From Thermotoga sp. (GTDB taxonomy: Bacteria; Thermotogota; Thermotogae; B3-G13): 5,290 bases of DNA. Location: NCBI GenBank assembly GCA_003641555.1, contig QNAT01000109.1, positions 1 to 5,290 of the forward strand, in the 5' to 3' direction. This document shows, one piece after another, positions 1-5,290 of the stretch. The notes below the pieces were generated by a model. The model did not search any database and was not told where the DNA came from. It saw nothing but the letters and a program-made list of their open reading frames with translations. A program made the position numbers and the translations under genes. The number at the start of each line of letters is the position of its first letter. Position 1 is the stretch's first letter.

Positions 1-101
1 GCTATGTCCCAAGATACTTTCGTATCAAATGCGGGATCACAGACCCACTCCCAGAAAAAATTATAGAAGATCATCTCGAAAAAGTCAATTTTTCCGCTTG
101 A
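1..101 (+). CDS. Possible C-terminal end of an unidentified protein (partial)
   Basis: The third forward frame is open from the window edge (first full codon at base 3) to a TGA at 99-101, giving 32 residues. The tail includes DPLPEKIIEDHLEKVNFSA, a charged, helix-like stretch with a composition normal for a thermophile protein. The frame runs straight into a hairpin at its stop codon (80-106), which fits a gene end converging on the minus-strand enzyme gene. No family is recognisable from so little sequence. A competing minus-strand reading (ATG at 72-74, running off the left edge) is also open but has no convincing ribosome-binding site. This call is therefore tentative and rests on open frame, composition and context only. 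Confidence 0.38.
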   Translation, partial: YVPRYFRIKCGITDPLPEKIIEDHLEKVNFSA

Positions 102-106
102 CTTTT
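80..106. terminator. Weak AT-rich hairpin, possible bidirectional terminator
   Basis: AAAAGTCAA (80-88) and TTGACTTTT (98-106) are exact reverse complements separated by nine bases. The A-run on one side and T-run on the other give a U-tract in either direction, as in bidirectional terminators. It lies between the possible plus-strand gene end (TGA 99-101) and the 3' end of the minus-strand enzyme gene (175). The stem has only two G-C pairs, so intrinsic termination would be weak, especially at high growth temperature. Confidence 0.35.
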
Positions 107-174
107 AACGGAATATCTCTGTGTCTGACTTGACTATTTCTCTTTTATTCATGGTCATTCGTGTCTAATAGAGA

Positions 175-2184
175 TTAGATCCTGGTTTCATTTATCTTTT
201 TCATGGCAAATGCCTGCCATGCTACTATTGGATTCATTGGAACGCTTTCTACTCTATTTGTAATGCGAATTTGTGTTCGACCTTCTCGTTTACCTGCATA
301 TTTCGAAGAATAACAGTCAGGACCATTGAAAATACCATATGGTACATCAGGGAAAAGCCGAGAATGATTTCTGAGAGAAATCGCTTTCCATTCTTTCAAC
401 GCCAATTCCGTTAGCCCTGCTTCTGCTAAAGCCCAGATCATCCAATAAACTGTCTGCGGCCAGATGCCCCCATTCTCACCTTCTCCTGCAGGGATAGGAT
501 GTCTTGAAATATTGGCTGGAGGAGGACAACTATACGGTTTGTTCACCAAAGTCATCCCGATATCTGTATGACACCTTTCAACAGCATTGAGTAGAGCCTG
601 TTTCCGTTGTTCTTCCGTTCCACATCTCCCAAGTGCAGCCCAACTTTGGGCATTTATGAAAAGTCTGTTCTCAGAATACGTTCCCACAGGTTTACCTTCA
701 TCCGTATAACCCCGGATAAACCAATCTTTATCAAAAGCCGATGATACAGCTTTCCTGAGCTTGATCATGGATTCAGTGACTTTTTCATGGAATTCCCTAT
801 CTTCCTGCATTTTTGCAAATTTTGCCAGATCGTCAAATGCCCTGCATGCCATTGCCGAATTCATTACAGATTCTCCACGACCCATTCTGCCCATTTGCGA
901 AAGGTAGTCATTCCAGTCCCCATCTTTAATTAAAATCAAGCCATGCGGGCCAGGGCCGATACCGTTAAGAATCCATTGATATGCACGCTTTAAATGTATC
1001 CATAGAGTTTCTGTTTCTCCTTTCCAGAATGGGATTTTTTCATCGAGAATGGCATAATCTCTTGTTTGTTTAATGTACTCACAACATCCCAGTATGAACC
1101 AGATCTCGGTGTCTGACTCGAAATCCGAAGAAAGGGTTTTATCTCTCTTGAACCCATGATCTTTAGGTATATCACCATTTGAAAGTTGGGTCTTTGCAAC
1201 CCAGCGTAAAGAACTCTTTGCCAATGGAGGATCCCAATATGCCAAAGCGAGTGCAGTTTCACAATCTTCTCGTACAGCAAATCTCTTCCAACCGTATCCA
1301 CCAAGATTTACATAATACTCATCTACAGAATTATCATAGCAAGTGAAAGAAAGGAGTTGTCCAACAGACCAGGTGCACTCATCTTTCATCCATTTTTCAG
1401 GGCATTTAACATCGACGGAAGAAAGTTTTTCCTTCCACCTCCCACGGATTTCATGAGGAGTGTTCATTCGGATATAATCTTGTATTTCTCCTGTGGTATA
1501 GTTTTTCCCATATCCAACAGAACAAGAAACTTTTAACACATCACCAGGGTTTATCTTCACAGTGTTTCTTAACTCAAGAGAAATACCGGAGATATTACCT
1601 TTCCAGTCATTTTCTGAGATCAGGAAAAGGTTTTTGAATTTTGCAAAGCCTTTTCCAACTTTACCATTCTCAACGGCGTTATTTTTGTACAGTTTCGATG
1701 CCGGAATTGGAAGTACATCACTCCTCAATATCATTTGTGCTTCAATGGATTCCGCACCTATATTCCTAAAAATAAAATAAGCGATCATAAAAGGTTTTCT
1801 TTCAGGAGTCATCAGAAATTCCTGTTTAACGAAGAGTTTCAATTTATCATTGCGGATCTCCCCAGAATATTCCACATAGCCTATTCCGTATCTTAAAGAT
1901 ATCTTTTTATCGAGTTCATCGAAGATTAAGGAAAAGAGATCACCATTAACTTCTATCATCGGGTAAATACCACTCCATGCTCCAAACTTATTGGATACAA
2001 GACTCGTATAACCCCCTTCCGTAGTGAATAAAGTGATACTTCCCCATTGATCTGCCATCGCAGAAAGACGACCTGTGCTTATAAGATGCTTGAAAGGATA
2101 ATCTGTAACAAGGGTTGCTTGTAGATTCACATCGAAACATGGCATCCCGTTATCATCTACTAAGTATTTACCGAATTTCGTCAT
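175..2184 (-). CDS. GH94-like (cellobiose phosphorylase-type) glycoside phosphorylase or hydrolase, cytoplasmic
   Basis: This 669-residue protein has a beta-rich N-terminal part (about 1-255, with FDVNLQATL and TTEGGYTSL) and then an (alpha/alpha)6-barrel catalytic part (about 265-660). Seen motifs: RFAVREDCETALAL (301-314), DGDWND (421-426), GRGESV (435-440), GEGENGGIWPQ (567-577), NHS (606-608) and GPD (621-623). By family analogy D426 is the general acid and H607 a phosphate-contacting histidine. Where GH94 phosphorylases usually read LTGTAAW, this protein reads MNPIVAW (650-656), so the Thr-Gly phosphate contact is absent. It is also shorter than typical cellobiose phosphorylases (about 800 residues). 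Reaction and substrate are therefore open: phosphorolysis or hydrolysis of a short beta-glycoside are both possible. There is no signal peptide, so it acts in the cytoplasm on imported sugar. The start at 2184 is preferred over an in-frame ATG 25 codons upstream because a GAGG/AGGCGG-type ribosome site (2191-2198) precedes it and the promoter -10 box lies inside the longer frame. It is divergent from the ROK regulator gene. Confidence 0.85.
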   Translation of the reverse strand: MTKFGKYLVDDNGMPCFDVNLQATLVTDYPFKHLISTGRLSAMADQWGSITLFTTEGGYTSLVSNKFGAWSGIYPMIEVNGDLFSLIFDELDKKISLRYGIGYVEYSGEIRNDKLKLFVKQEFLMTPERKPFMIAYFIFRNIGAESIEAQMILRSDVLPIPASKLYKNNAVENGKVGKGFAKFKNLFLISENDWKGNISGISLELRNTVKINPGDVLKVSCSVGYGKNYTTGEIQDYIRMNTPHEIRGRWKEKLSSVDVKCPEKWMKDECTWSVGQLLSFTCYDNSVDEYYVNLGGYGWKRFAVREDCETALALAYWDPPLAKSSLRWVAKTQLSNGDIPKDHGFKRDKTLSSDFESDTEIWFILGCCEYIKQTRDYAILDEKIPFWKGETETLWIHLKRAYQWILNGIGPGPHGLILIKDGDWNDYLSQMGRMGRGESVMNSAMACRAFDDLAKFAKMQEDREFHEKVTESMIKLRKAVSSAFDKDWFIRGYTDEGKPVGTYSENRLFINAQSWAALGRCGTEEQRKQALLNAVERCHTDIGMTLVNKPYSCPPPANISRHPIPAGEGENGGIWPQTVYWMIWALAEAGLTELALKEWKAISLRNHSRLFPDVPYGIFNGPDCYSSKYAGKREGRTQIRITNRVESVPMNPIVAWQAFAMKKINETRI

Positions 2185-2218
2185 ATCGATCCCGCCTCTT
2201 TTTCGGTTTGTAACACTA

Positions 2219-2247
2219 ATAATAATCTCGAAACCATGGAAAGTCAA
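2219..2247 (-). promoter_or_regulatory. Sigma-70-type promoter for the GH94-like gene
   Basis: On the minus strand, TTGACT (2242-2247) and TATTAT (2219-2224) are separated by exactly 17 bases; each box is one mismatch from consensus. Transcription would start near 2212, giving a leader of roughly 28 bases before the ATG at 2184. No full copy of the 2366-2386 dyad is found here. A lone AGTAAG (2249-2254), matching one outer arm of that dyad, sits just upstream of the -35 box. Confidence 0.6.
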
Positions 2248-2332
2248 AAGTAAGATCACGAGTAAAGTTACAATATTTTTCTGTAAATCCTTCTGTCTCT
2301 ATACATTCACTGATAATAAGTTATAAGAGAGT

Positions 2333-2361
2333 TTGACAGGAATGGGTGATTCATATATCAT
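2333..2361 (+). promoter_or_regulatory. Sigma-70-type promoter for the ROK regulator and probably the transporter genes
   Basis: A perfect -35 box TTGACA (2333-2338) is followed after exactly 17 bases by TATCAT (2356-2361), a five-of-six match to TATAAT. The expected start is about 2367-2369, inside the left arm of the dyad at 2366-2386. This is the clearest promoter in the window. No other convincing promoter is seen before the binding-protein gene, so it probably drives that gene as well. Confidence 0.7.
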
Positions 2362-2365
2362 ATTT

Positions 2366-2386
2366 AGTTAGTATAGTATACTTACT
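2366..2386. promoter_or_regulatory. Near-perfect 21-bp dyad, probable ROK operator
   Basis: AGTTAGTATA (2366-2375) and TATACTTACT (2377-2386) form an inverted repeat around a single central G at 2376; nine of ten base pairs match. With only one base between the arms it cannot make a good RNA hairpin, so it looks like a DNA site for a dimeric protein. It begins where transcription should start and ends seven bases before the ribosome site of the ROK gene, an ideal place for repression. The adjacent ROK regulator is the obvious ligand (inference). ROK repressors are known to bind AT-rich palindromes of about this size beside their own genes. Confidence 0.68.
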
Positions 2387-2393
2387 GTTTTGT

Positions 2394-2399
2394 AGGAGA
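2394..2399 (+). promoter_or_regulatory. Ribosome binding site that fixes the GTG start of the ROK gene
   Basis: AGGAGA lies five bases before the GTG at 2405. Two ATG codons at 2400 and 2403 are closer to the site but are in another frame that stops after a few codons, so GTG is the sensible start. Confidence 0.7.
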
Positions 2400-2404
2400 A
2401 TGAT

Positions 2405-3574
2405 GTGCTGGTATTAAAGCCTGAAGACACACGGATCAAGAATGCGATTACTTTACTTCACATCCTGTTGAGAAAAGATGGTATTTCAAGAGTTGAATTA
2501 TCAAGAACCACAGGGTTGACTAAGACTACTATATCTGCCATTATAAGGGAATTCATCGCTTCGGGAATTGTCGAAGAAACTTCAATGGTTCCAACTGGTA
2601 ATGTCGGTAAAATTCCAATTCCTCTTCGCGTCAAAGCGAACGCCGTATATACGATAGGAGTTCATCTTGGAAGACAGAGAGTAAAAGCAGTATTGATGGA
2701 TGCGAGTATGAATGTTATATCGAGGAAAAAAGGATTGTCTCATGAAGAACTCGGACCAGAAGGTGTGATCGAAAAACTTTTTATGAGTATAGACGACGTA
2801 ATGAAGAAAGCAAAGAGGAAGAAGATCGAAGTGGGAGCCATAGGCATTGGGGTTCCAGGCCCCCTCGATGCACAGACTGGCATAGTAAGGCATCCACCCA
2901 AGTTTAAAGGATGGAAAGACGTTCCCCTTGGAGATATCGTGCATGAGAGATACAAATTACCTGTCTGGATAGAAAATGACGCAAATGTTGGGGCACTTGC
3001 CGAGAAGTGGCATGGAGGCGGAAAGCAGTTGAAGAACTTTGTATATGTGCTTGCGAACGAAGGCATTGGAGCTGGAGTGGTGATCAACGAGGAACTCTAT
3101 CAAGGAGCATACGATTACGTAGGCGAAATTGGACATACCCTGTTTTACGATCAGGGAAAATTTAGATATCTCGAAGACATAAGTGGAGCAGATTGTATAA
3201 TAAAAGGCTTGAACGCTCAAGGGTTTAATATTAGAAGTATTAAAGATATATCAATTCTTCTCAAAGAAGACAATGAAATCGTTAATTCTATCGTGAAGAA
3301 GTTCGCCACATGGATCGGTGCTGCAGTGATCAACATCATACACATTGTAGGACCTGAAACCGTTTTTATAGGTGGTAAGATGATTGTACTCGGTGATGCT
3401 TTGATTCAACCAATAAAAGAGATGGTTTCCATTTACTTGTTCGGTGATCAAGTAGTAGATGTAAGGCTTTCGGAGATCTCAGAAGACGCTACCGCAATTG
3501 GAGCTGCAATTTATGCAACTACCAGGTATCTAGAAGAGAAGAGCATCGAACATGTCCATGTTAGAGGGAGGTGA
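2405..3574 (+). CDS. ROK-family sugar-responsive transcriptional regulator
   Basis: This 389-residue protein has a winged helix-turn-helix (about 11-60, with the likely recognition region LTKTTISAIIREF at 38-50) followed by a ROK sugar-kinase-like domain (about 80-375). ROK landmarks are present: GIGVPGPLD (147-155), ENDAN (190-194), GEIGH (240-244) and GPETVFIGG (316-324). E241 and H244 would contact the sugar. Two usual motifs are missing. The first is the kinase phosphate motif (DxGGTK type), here VHLGRQ (86-91). The second is the cysteine-rich zinc motif that normally follows GEIGH; only TLFYDQGKFRYLED occurs there. It is therefore expected to be a regulator without kinase activity. Family ROK regulators usually repress nearby sugar genes and are released by sugar binding. 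The dyad at 2366-2386 is its likely target. It is transcribed in the same direction as the importer genes and away from the GH94-like enzyme gene. A strong-looking GGAGGTGA at its 3' end leads into no credible ORF. Confidence 0.93.
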   Translation: MLVLKPEDTRIKNAITLLHILLRKDGISRVELSRTTGLTKTTISAIIREFIASGIVEETSMVPTGNVGKIPIPLRVKANAVYTIGVHLGRQRVKAVLMDASMNVISRKKGLSHEELGPEGVIEKLFMSIDDVMKKAKRKKIEVGAIGIGVPGPLDAQTGIVRHPPKFKGWKDVPLGDIVHERYKLPVWIENDANVGALAEKWHGGGKQLKNFVYVLANEGIGAGVVINEELYQGAYDYVGEIGHTLFYDQGKFRYLEDISGADCIIKGLNAQGFNIRSIKDISILLKEDNEIVNSIVKKFATWIGAAVINIIHIVGPETVFIGGKMIVLGDALIQPIKEMVSIYLFGDQVVDVRLSEISEDATAIGAAIYATTRYLEEKSIEHVHVRGR

Positions 3575-3624
3575 GAGAAAGGAAAAAATTGTGTCATAAG
3601 AATCTGGGTTTTTAGGCAAGAAGT

Positions 3625-3642
3625 TTAACTTTATTAACTTTA
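3625..3642 (+). repeat. Two perfect tandem copies of a 9-bp unit in the ROK-to-binding-protein gap
   Basis: TTAACTTTA occurs at 3625-3633 and again at 3634-3642. The left end overlaps a small dyad AAGTT-T-AACTT (3621-3631). The unit lies just before the ribosome site of the binding-protein gene. It could be a protein-binding site or an unstructured AT-rich leader; nothing decides between these. No terminator or clear promoter is seen in the 84-bp gap (3575-3658). Confidence 0.5.
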
Positions 3643-3653
3643 AAGGATGGTGA
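3642..3653 (+). promoter_or_regulatory. Extended, bulged ribosome binding site that fixes the start at 3659
   Basis: AAAGGATGGTGA matches the ideal long site AAAGGAGGTGA apart from one extra T. It ends five bases before the ATG at 3659. The in-frame ATG at 3647 is inside this site and only touches AAAGG, so it cannot be the normal start. Confidence 0.65.
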
Positions 3654-3658
3654 AAAAA

Positions 3659-4972
3659 ATGAGATTGTATGGTAAGGTGTTTTTGGCTATCTTGTTGTTG
3701 GGACTTTTAGGTATTTTGGTTGTTGCTCAGCCGGTAGAAGTAGTTTTCTGGCATTCTATGTCGAATCCCGTAGATCGTAAGTCAATCGAAGGTGCTGTTG
3801 CAAATTTCAATGCAACCCATCCCAATATACACGTTAAATGTGTACTCGTACCAGGATCGGAAACTGATATCACAAAACTCATGACGGCTGTCGCTGCAGG
3901 AACAGGACCAGATGTTTACTATCTTGATAGATTCACAGTTGCGCAAAGATCTCACTATGGTGTTCTTGAGCCTCTGGATGGTTATCTAACTCAATTGGGG
4001 GTAGACATCAAAGCATTGAAATCAAAATTCTTCCCATTCGCTATAAAAGAAGCAACTTATAATGGAAAATTGTATGCTTTGCCCTGGGACACAGATGCTC
4101 GTGTTCTCTATTACAACAAGAAGTTGTTTAAGAAAGCGGGGTTAGACCCAAATAAGCCTCCAAGAACAATAGCTGAGCTTGATGAATATGCTGAGAAACT
4201 TACAGTAAAGAAAGGCAACAGAATAATTGAAATAGGCTTTATCCCATGGAGAGGTCAAGGTTGGCATTACACATGGGGTTGGGCTTTTGGAGGCAAGTTC
4301 TATGATCCAGCTCTTAAGAAATTCACTTTTGCAGACGATCCGAAGATCCTCGCAGCTCTCAAGTGGGAGAAAACTTATGCTGATAAATATGGTATAAAGA
4401 ATATCGATGCATTTTTATCTGCGTATACCGCGGCAGCAGGCGGTGGGGCTGCACCGATAGATCCATTCCTCATTGGAAAGGAAGCCATGAGGATTGATGG
4501 TAACTGGTTCTTGAGTCAGATCAAGCAATTCGCTCCAAAAGGTTTTGAATGGGGAATGACACCAATACCTTATCCTCCATACGGTGAACGCAATAGCACC
4601 TGGGCAGGCGGTTGGAGCTTGGTTATACCTAAGGGAGCAAAGCATCCGAAAGAAGCAGCAGAGTTTATGTATTACATGGCTACCAAAGGAGAAGTGAAAT
4701 ATGCAATCGATACTGCACATTTCTCAGCTCTTATAGAAGGAACGAAGAAGGTCGTCGAAGCAGATCCAGACCAAAAGTTATTTGCAGACCTACTCCCCAC
4801 TGCACATTGTAGGCCAGTTATTCCAGTAGGTGCCCTTCTATGGGATAAACTCACCGATGCCTGGAATTACGCTCTTTACGGTAAGAAAACCCCAGAACAA
4901 GCACTCAGAGATGCACAGAATGAAGTTCAGGCAGCTCTTGATAAAGCACTGGCAGAAGAAAAATCTAAATAA
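3659..4972 (+). CDS. Sugar ABC transporter substrate-binding protein (family 1, CUT1/MalE-like)
   Basis: This 437-residue exported solute-binding protein would capture a sugar or oligosaccharide in the periplasm and pass it to the membrane permeases. A Sec signal covers residues 1-23: basic MRLYGK, a hydrophobic core to V22, and likely cleavage after VVA before Q24. There is no lipobox cysteine, so it is not a lipoprotein. The mature part starts VEVVFWHSM, typical of the family. It also has GTGPDVYYLD (81-90), YNGKLYALPW (134-143), LYYNKKLFKKAGLDP (150-164) and DGNWF (280-284). Aromatic residues are plentiful around 197-215 (W197, W202, Y204, W206, W208) and 313-320 (W315, W319), fitting a carbohydrate-stacking pocket. 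Length is normal. The gene lies 84 bp after the ROK gene and 72 bp before the permease gene, and is probably co-transcribed with both. Ligand specificity cannot be read from sequence. The start at 3659 is chosen over 3647 on ribosome-site spacing. Confidence 0.93.
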   Translation: MRLYGKVFLAILLLGLLGILVVAQPVEVVFWHSMSNPVDRKSIEGAVANFNATHPNIHVKCVLVPGSETDITKLMTAVAAGTGPDVYYLDRFTVAQRSHYGVLEPLDGYLTQLGVDIKALKSKFFPFAIKEATYNGKLYALPWDTDARVLYYNKKLFKKAGLDPNKPPRTIAELDEYAEKLTVKKGNRIIEIGFIPWRGQGWHYTWGWAFGGKFYDPALKKFTFADDPKILAALKWEKTYADKYGIKNIDAFLSAYTAAAGGGAAPIDPFLIGKEAMRIDGNWFLSQIKQFAPKGFEWGMTPIPYPPYGERNSTWAGGWSLVIPKGAKHPKEAAEFMYYMATKGEVKYAIDTAHFSALIEGTKKVVEADPDQKLFADLLPTAHCRPVIPVGALLWDKLTDAWNYALYGKKTPEQALRDAQNEVQAALDKALAEEKSK

Positions 4973-4980
4973 CTTTTGAG

Positions 4981-5009
4981 AGTCTTGCCCACATATCGTG
5001 GGCAAGACT
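4981..5009 (+). terminator. Strong intergenic hairpin, partial terminator or mRNA-stabilising element
   Basis: AGTCTTGCCCAC (4981-4992) and GTGGGCAAGACT (4998-5009) are perfect complements: a 12-bp, GC-rich stem with a five-base loop. It starts eight bases after the stop codon of the binding-protein gene. The bases that follow, GTTATATAATACAAC, are not a U-run, so full intrinsic termination is doubtful. Hairpins between binding-protein and permease genes of sugar importers commonly block 3' exonuclease decay and keep binding-protein mRNA in excess of permease mRNA; that is the preferred reading here. Confidence 0.75.
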
Positions 5010-5044
5010 GTTATATAATACAACAAAAGTAAGGAGAAATATCT

Positions 5045-5290
5045 ATGAAGAGAGACTGGCTCACAAAGAAAAGGAAAGATAACTTAGTAGGAGTTTTATT
5101 TGCATTACCCTGGTTCATCGGTTTTGCCGTTTTCACCGCTTACCCAATTATAGCATCACTATTCTTCAGTTTTACCGAGTATCACGTTACCCTTCCTCCA
5201 AAATGGGTTGGTTTGGGAAACTACATAAAGATCTTCAAAGATTATCTCTTCACAAAGAGTTTTTATAATACTCTGTGGTACGCTGCTGGA
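5045..5290 (+). CDS. Sugar ABC transporter permease, MalF/UgpA type (5' part only)
   Basis: The first 82 codons of an inner-membrane permease are present; the gene runs off the right edge. A good ribosome site AAGGAG (5031-5036) lies eight bases before the ATG. The basic, cytoplasmic N-terminus MKRDWLTKKRKDN is followed by a long hydrophobic stretch (about 14-43, including LFALPWFIGFAVF and AYPIIASLFFSF) forming the first membrane helix. Next comes the WVGLGNYIKIF segment (54-64), characteristic of MalF/UgpA-type CUT1 permeases, and NTLWYAAG at the edge begins the second helix. It would pair with a second permease (MalG/UgpE type), expected just downstream, and an ATPase that may be encoded elsewhere. 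It follows the binding-protein gene by 72 bp, with the 4981-5009 hairpin in between. Confidence 0.92.
   Translation, partial: MKRDWLTKKRKDNLVGVLFALPWFIGFAVFTAYPIIASLFFSFTEYHVTLPPKWVGLGNYIKIFKDYLFTKSFYNTLWYAAG

Noticed and set aside
164..179. Inverted repeat TCTAAT-AGAG-ATTAGA overlapping the stop codon of the GH94-like gene, as a terminator
   Set aside because: The stem is six A-T-rich pairs with no following U-run in the minus direction; too weak to call.
1562..1780. Plus-strand open frame inside the GH94-like gene
   Set aside because: It is antisense to conserved coding sequence, has no ribosome site and no family resemblance; a shadow frame.
2185..2259. 25-residue N-terminal extension of the GH94-like protein beginning MILLLTFHGFEIIIS, which looks faintly like a signal peptide
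   Set aside because: The minus-strand -35 and -10 boxes (2219-2247) lie within it, a good ribosome site precedes the ATG at 2184, and the family is cytoplasmic.
2582..3451. Several overlapping minus-strand open frames inside the ROK gene
   Set aside because: They are antisense to a clear ROK domain, rich in Ser/Phe/Cys as expected of shadow frames, and lack ribosome sites.
3589..3615. Short reading frame starting TTG at 3589 behind the strong GGAGGTGA at the end of the ROK gene
   Set aside because: It stops after eight codons and has no recognisable content.
3589..3617. Possible internal promoter (TTGTGT with a downstream AT-rich box) before the binding-protein gene
   Set aside because: No -10-like hexamer is found at an acceptable spacing.
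3647..3658. Upstream ATG adding four residues (MVKK) to the sugar-binding protein
   Set aside because: This ATG sits inside the bulged ribosome site; the ATG at 3659 has the proper spacing and starts a normal signal peptide.
5014..5019. TATAAT before the permease gene as a promoter
   Set aside because: No -35 box occurs at 16-18 bases upstream; that position falls in the hairpin loop. It is more likely AT-rich leader sequence.

Overview
The window looks like a carbohydrate-utilisation locus from a thermophilic, AT-leaning bacterium, most plausibly a member of the Thermotogota. Three things point that way: heavy AGA/AGG arginine and ATA isoleucine codon use, a ROK-family regulator beside a CUT1-type sugar ABC importer, and a substrate-binding protein with a plain Sec signal rather than a lipobox. 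The assignment is an inference, because no rRNA or other marker gene is present.

Layout. Bases 1-101 may hold the last 32 codons of an unidentified plus-strand gene, followed by a weak AT-rich hairpin (80-106) that could end transcription from both sides. Bases 175-2184 (minus strand) encode a 669-residue cytoplasmic protein of the GH94 / cellobiose-phosphorylase-like (alpha/alpha)6-barrel superfamily. A 220-bp divergent control region (2185-2404) carries a well-formed promoter for each direction. It also carries a near-perfect 21-bp dyad just downstream of the plus-strand -10 box, a strong operator candidate. Bases 2405-3574 encode a ROK regulator (GTG start). After an 84-bp gap come a periplasmic sugar-binding protein (3659-4972), a strong 12-bp hairpin (4981-5009), and the first 82 codons of a MalF/UgpA-type permease (5045 to the window end).

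How it fits together. The binding protein and permease would import an oligosaccharide or glycoside. The GH94-like enzyme would cleave it in the cytoplasm, by phosphorolysis or hydrolysis. The ROK protein would sense the sugar or a product and repress its own promoter, and so the importer if the genes are co-transcribed. The substrate cannot be read from the sequence. The most notable features are three. The GH94-like enzyme keeps the general-acid motif but has Asn-Pro where family phosphorylases have the phosphate-contacting Thr-Gly. The ROK protein lacks both the kinase phosphate-binding motif and the cysteine zinc motif. The operator dyad sits at the expected transcription start. No CRISPR array, mobile element, tRNA or rRNA is visible. 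The locus is of a known general type, not a clearly new system.
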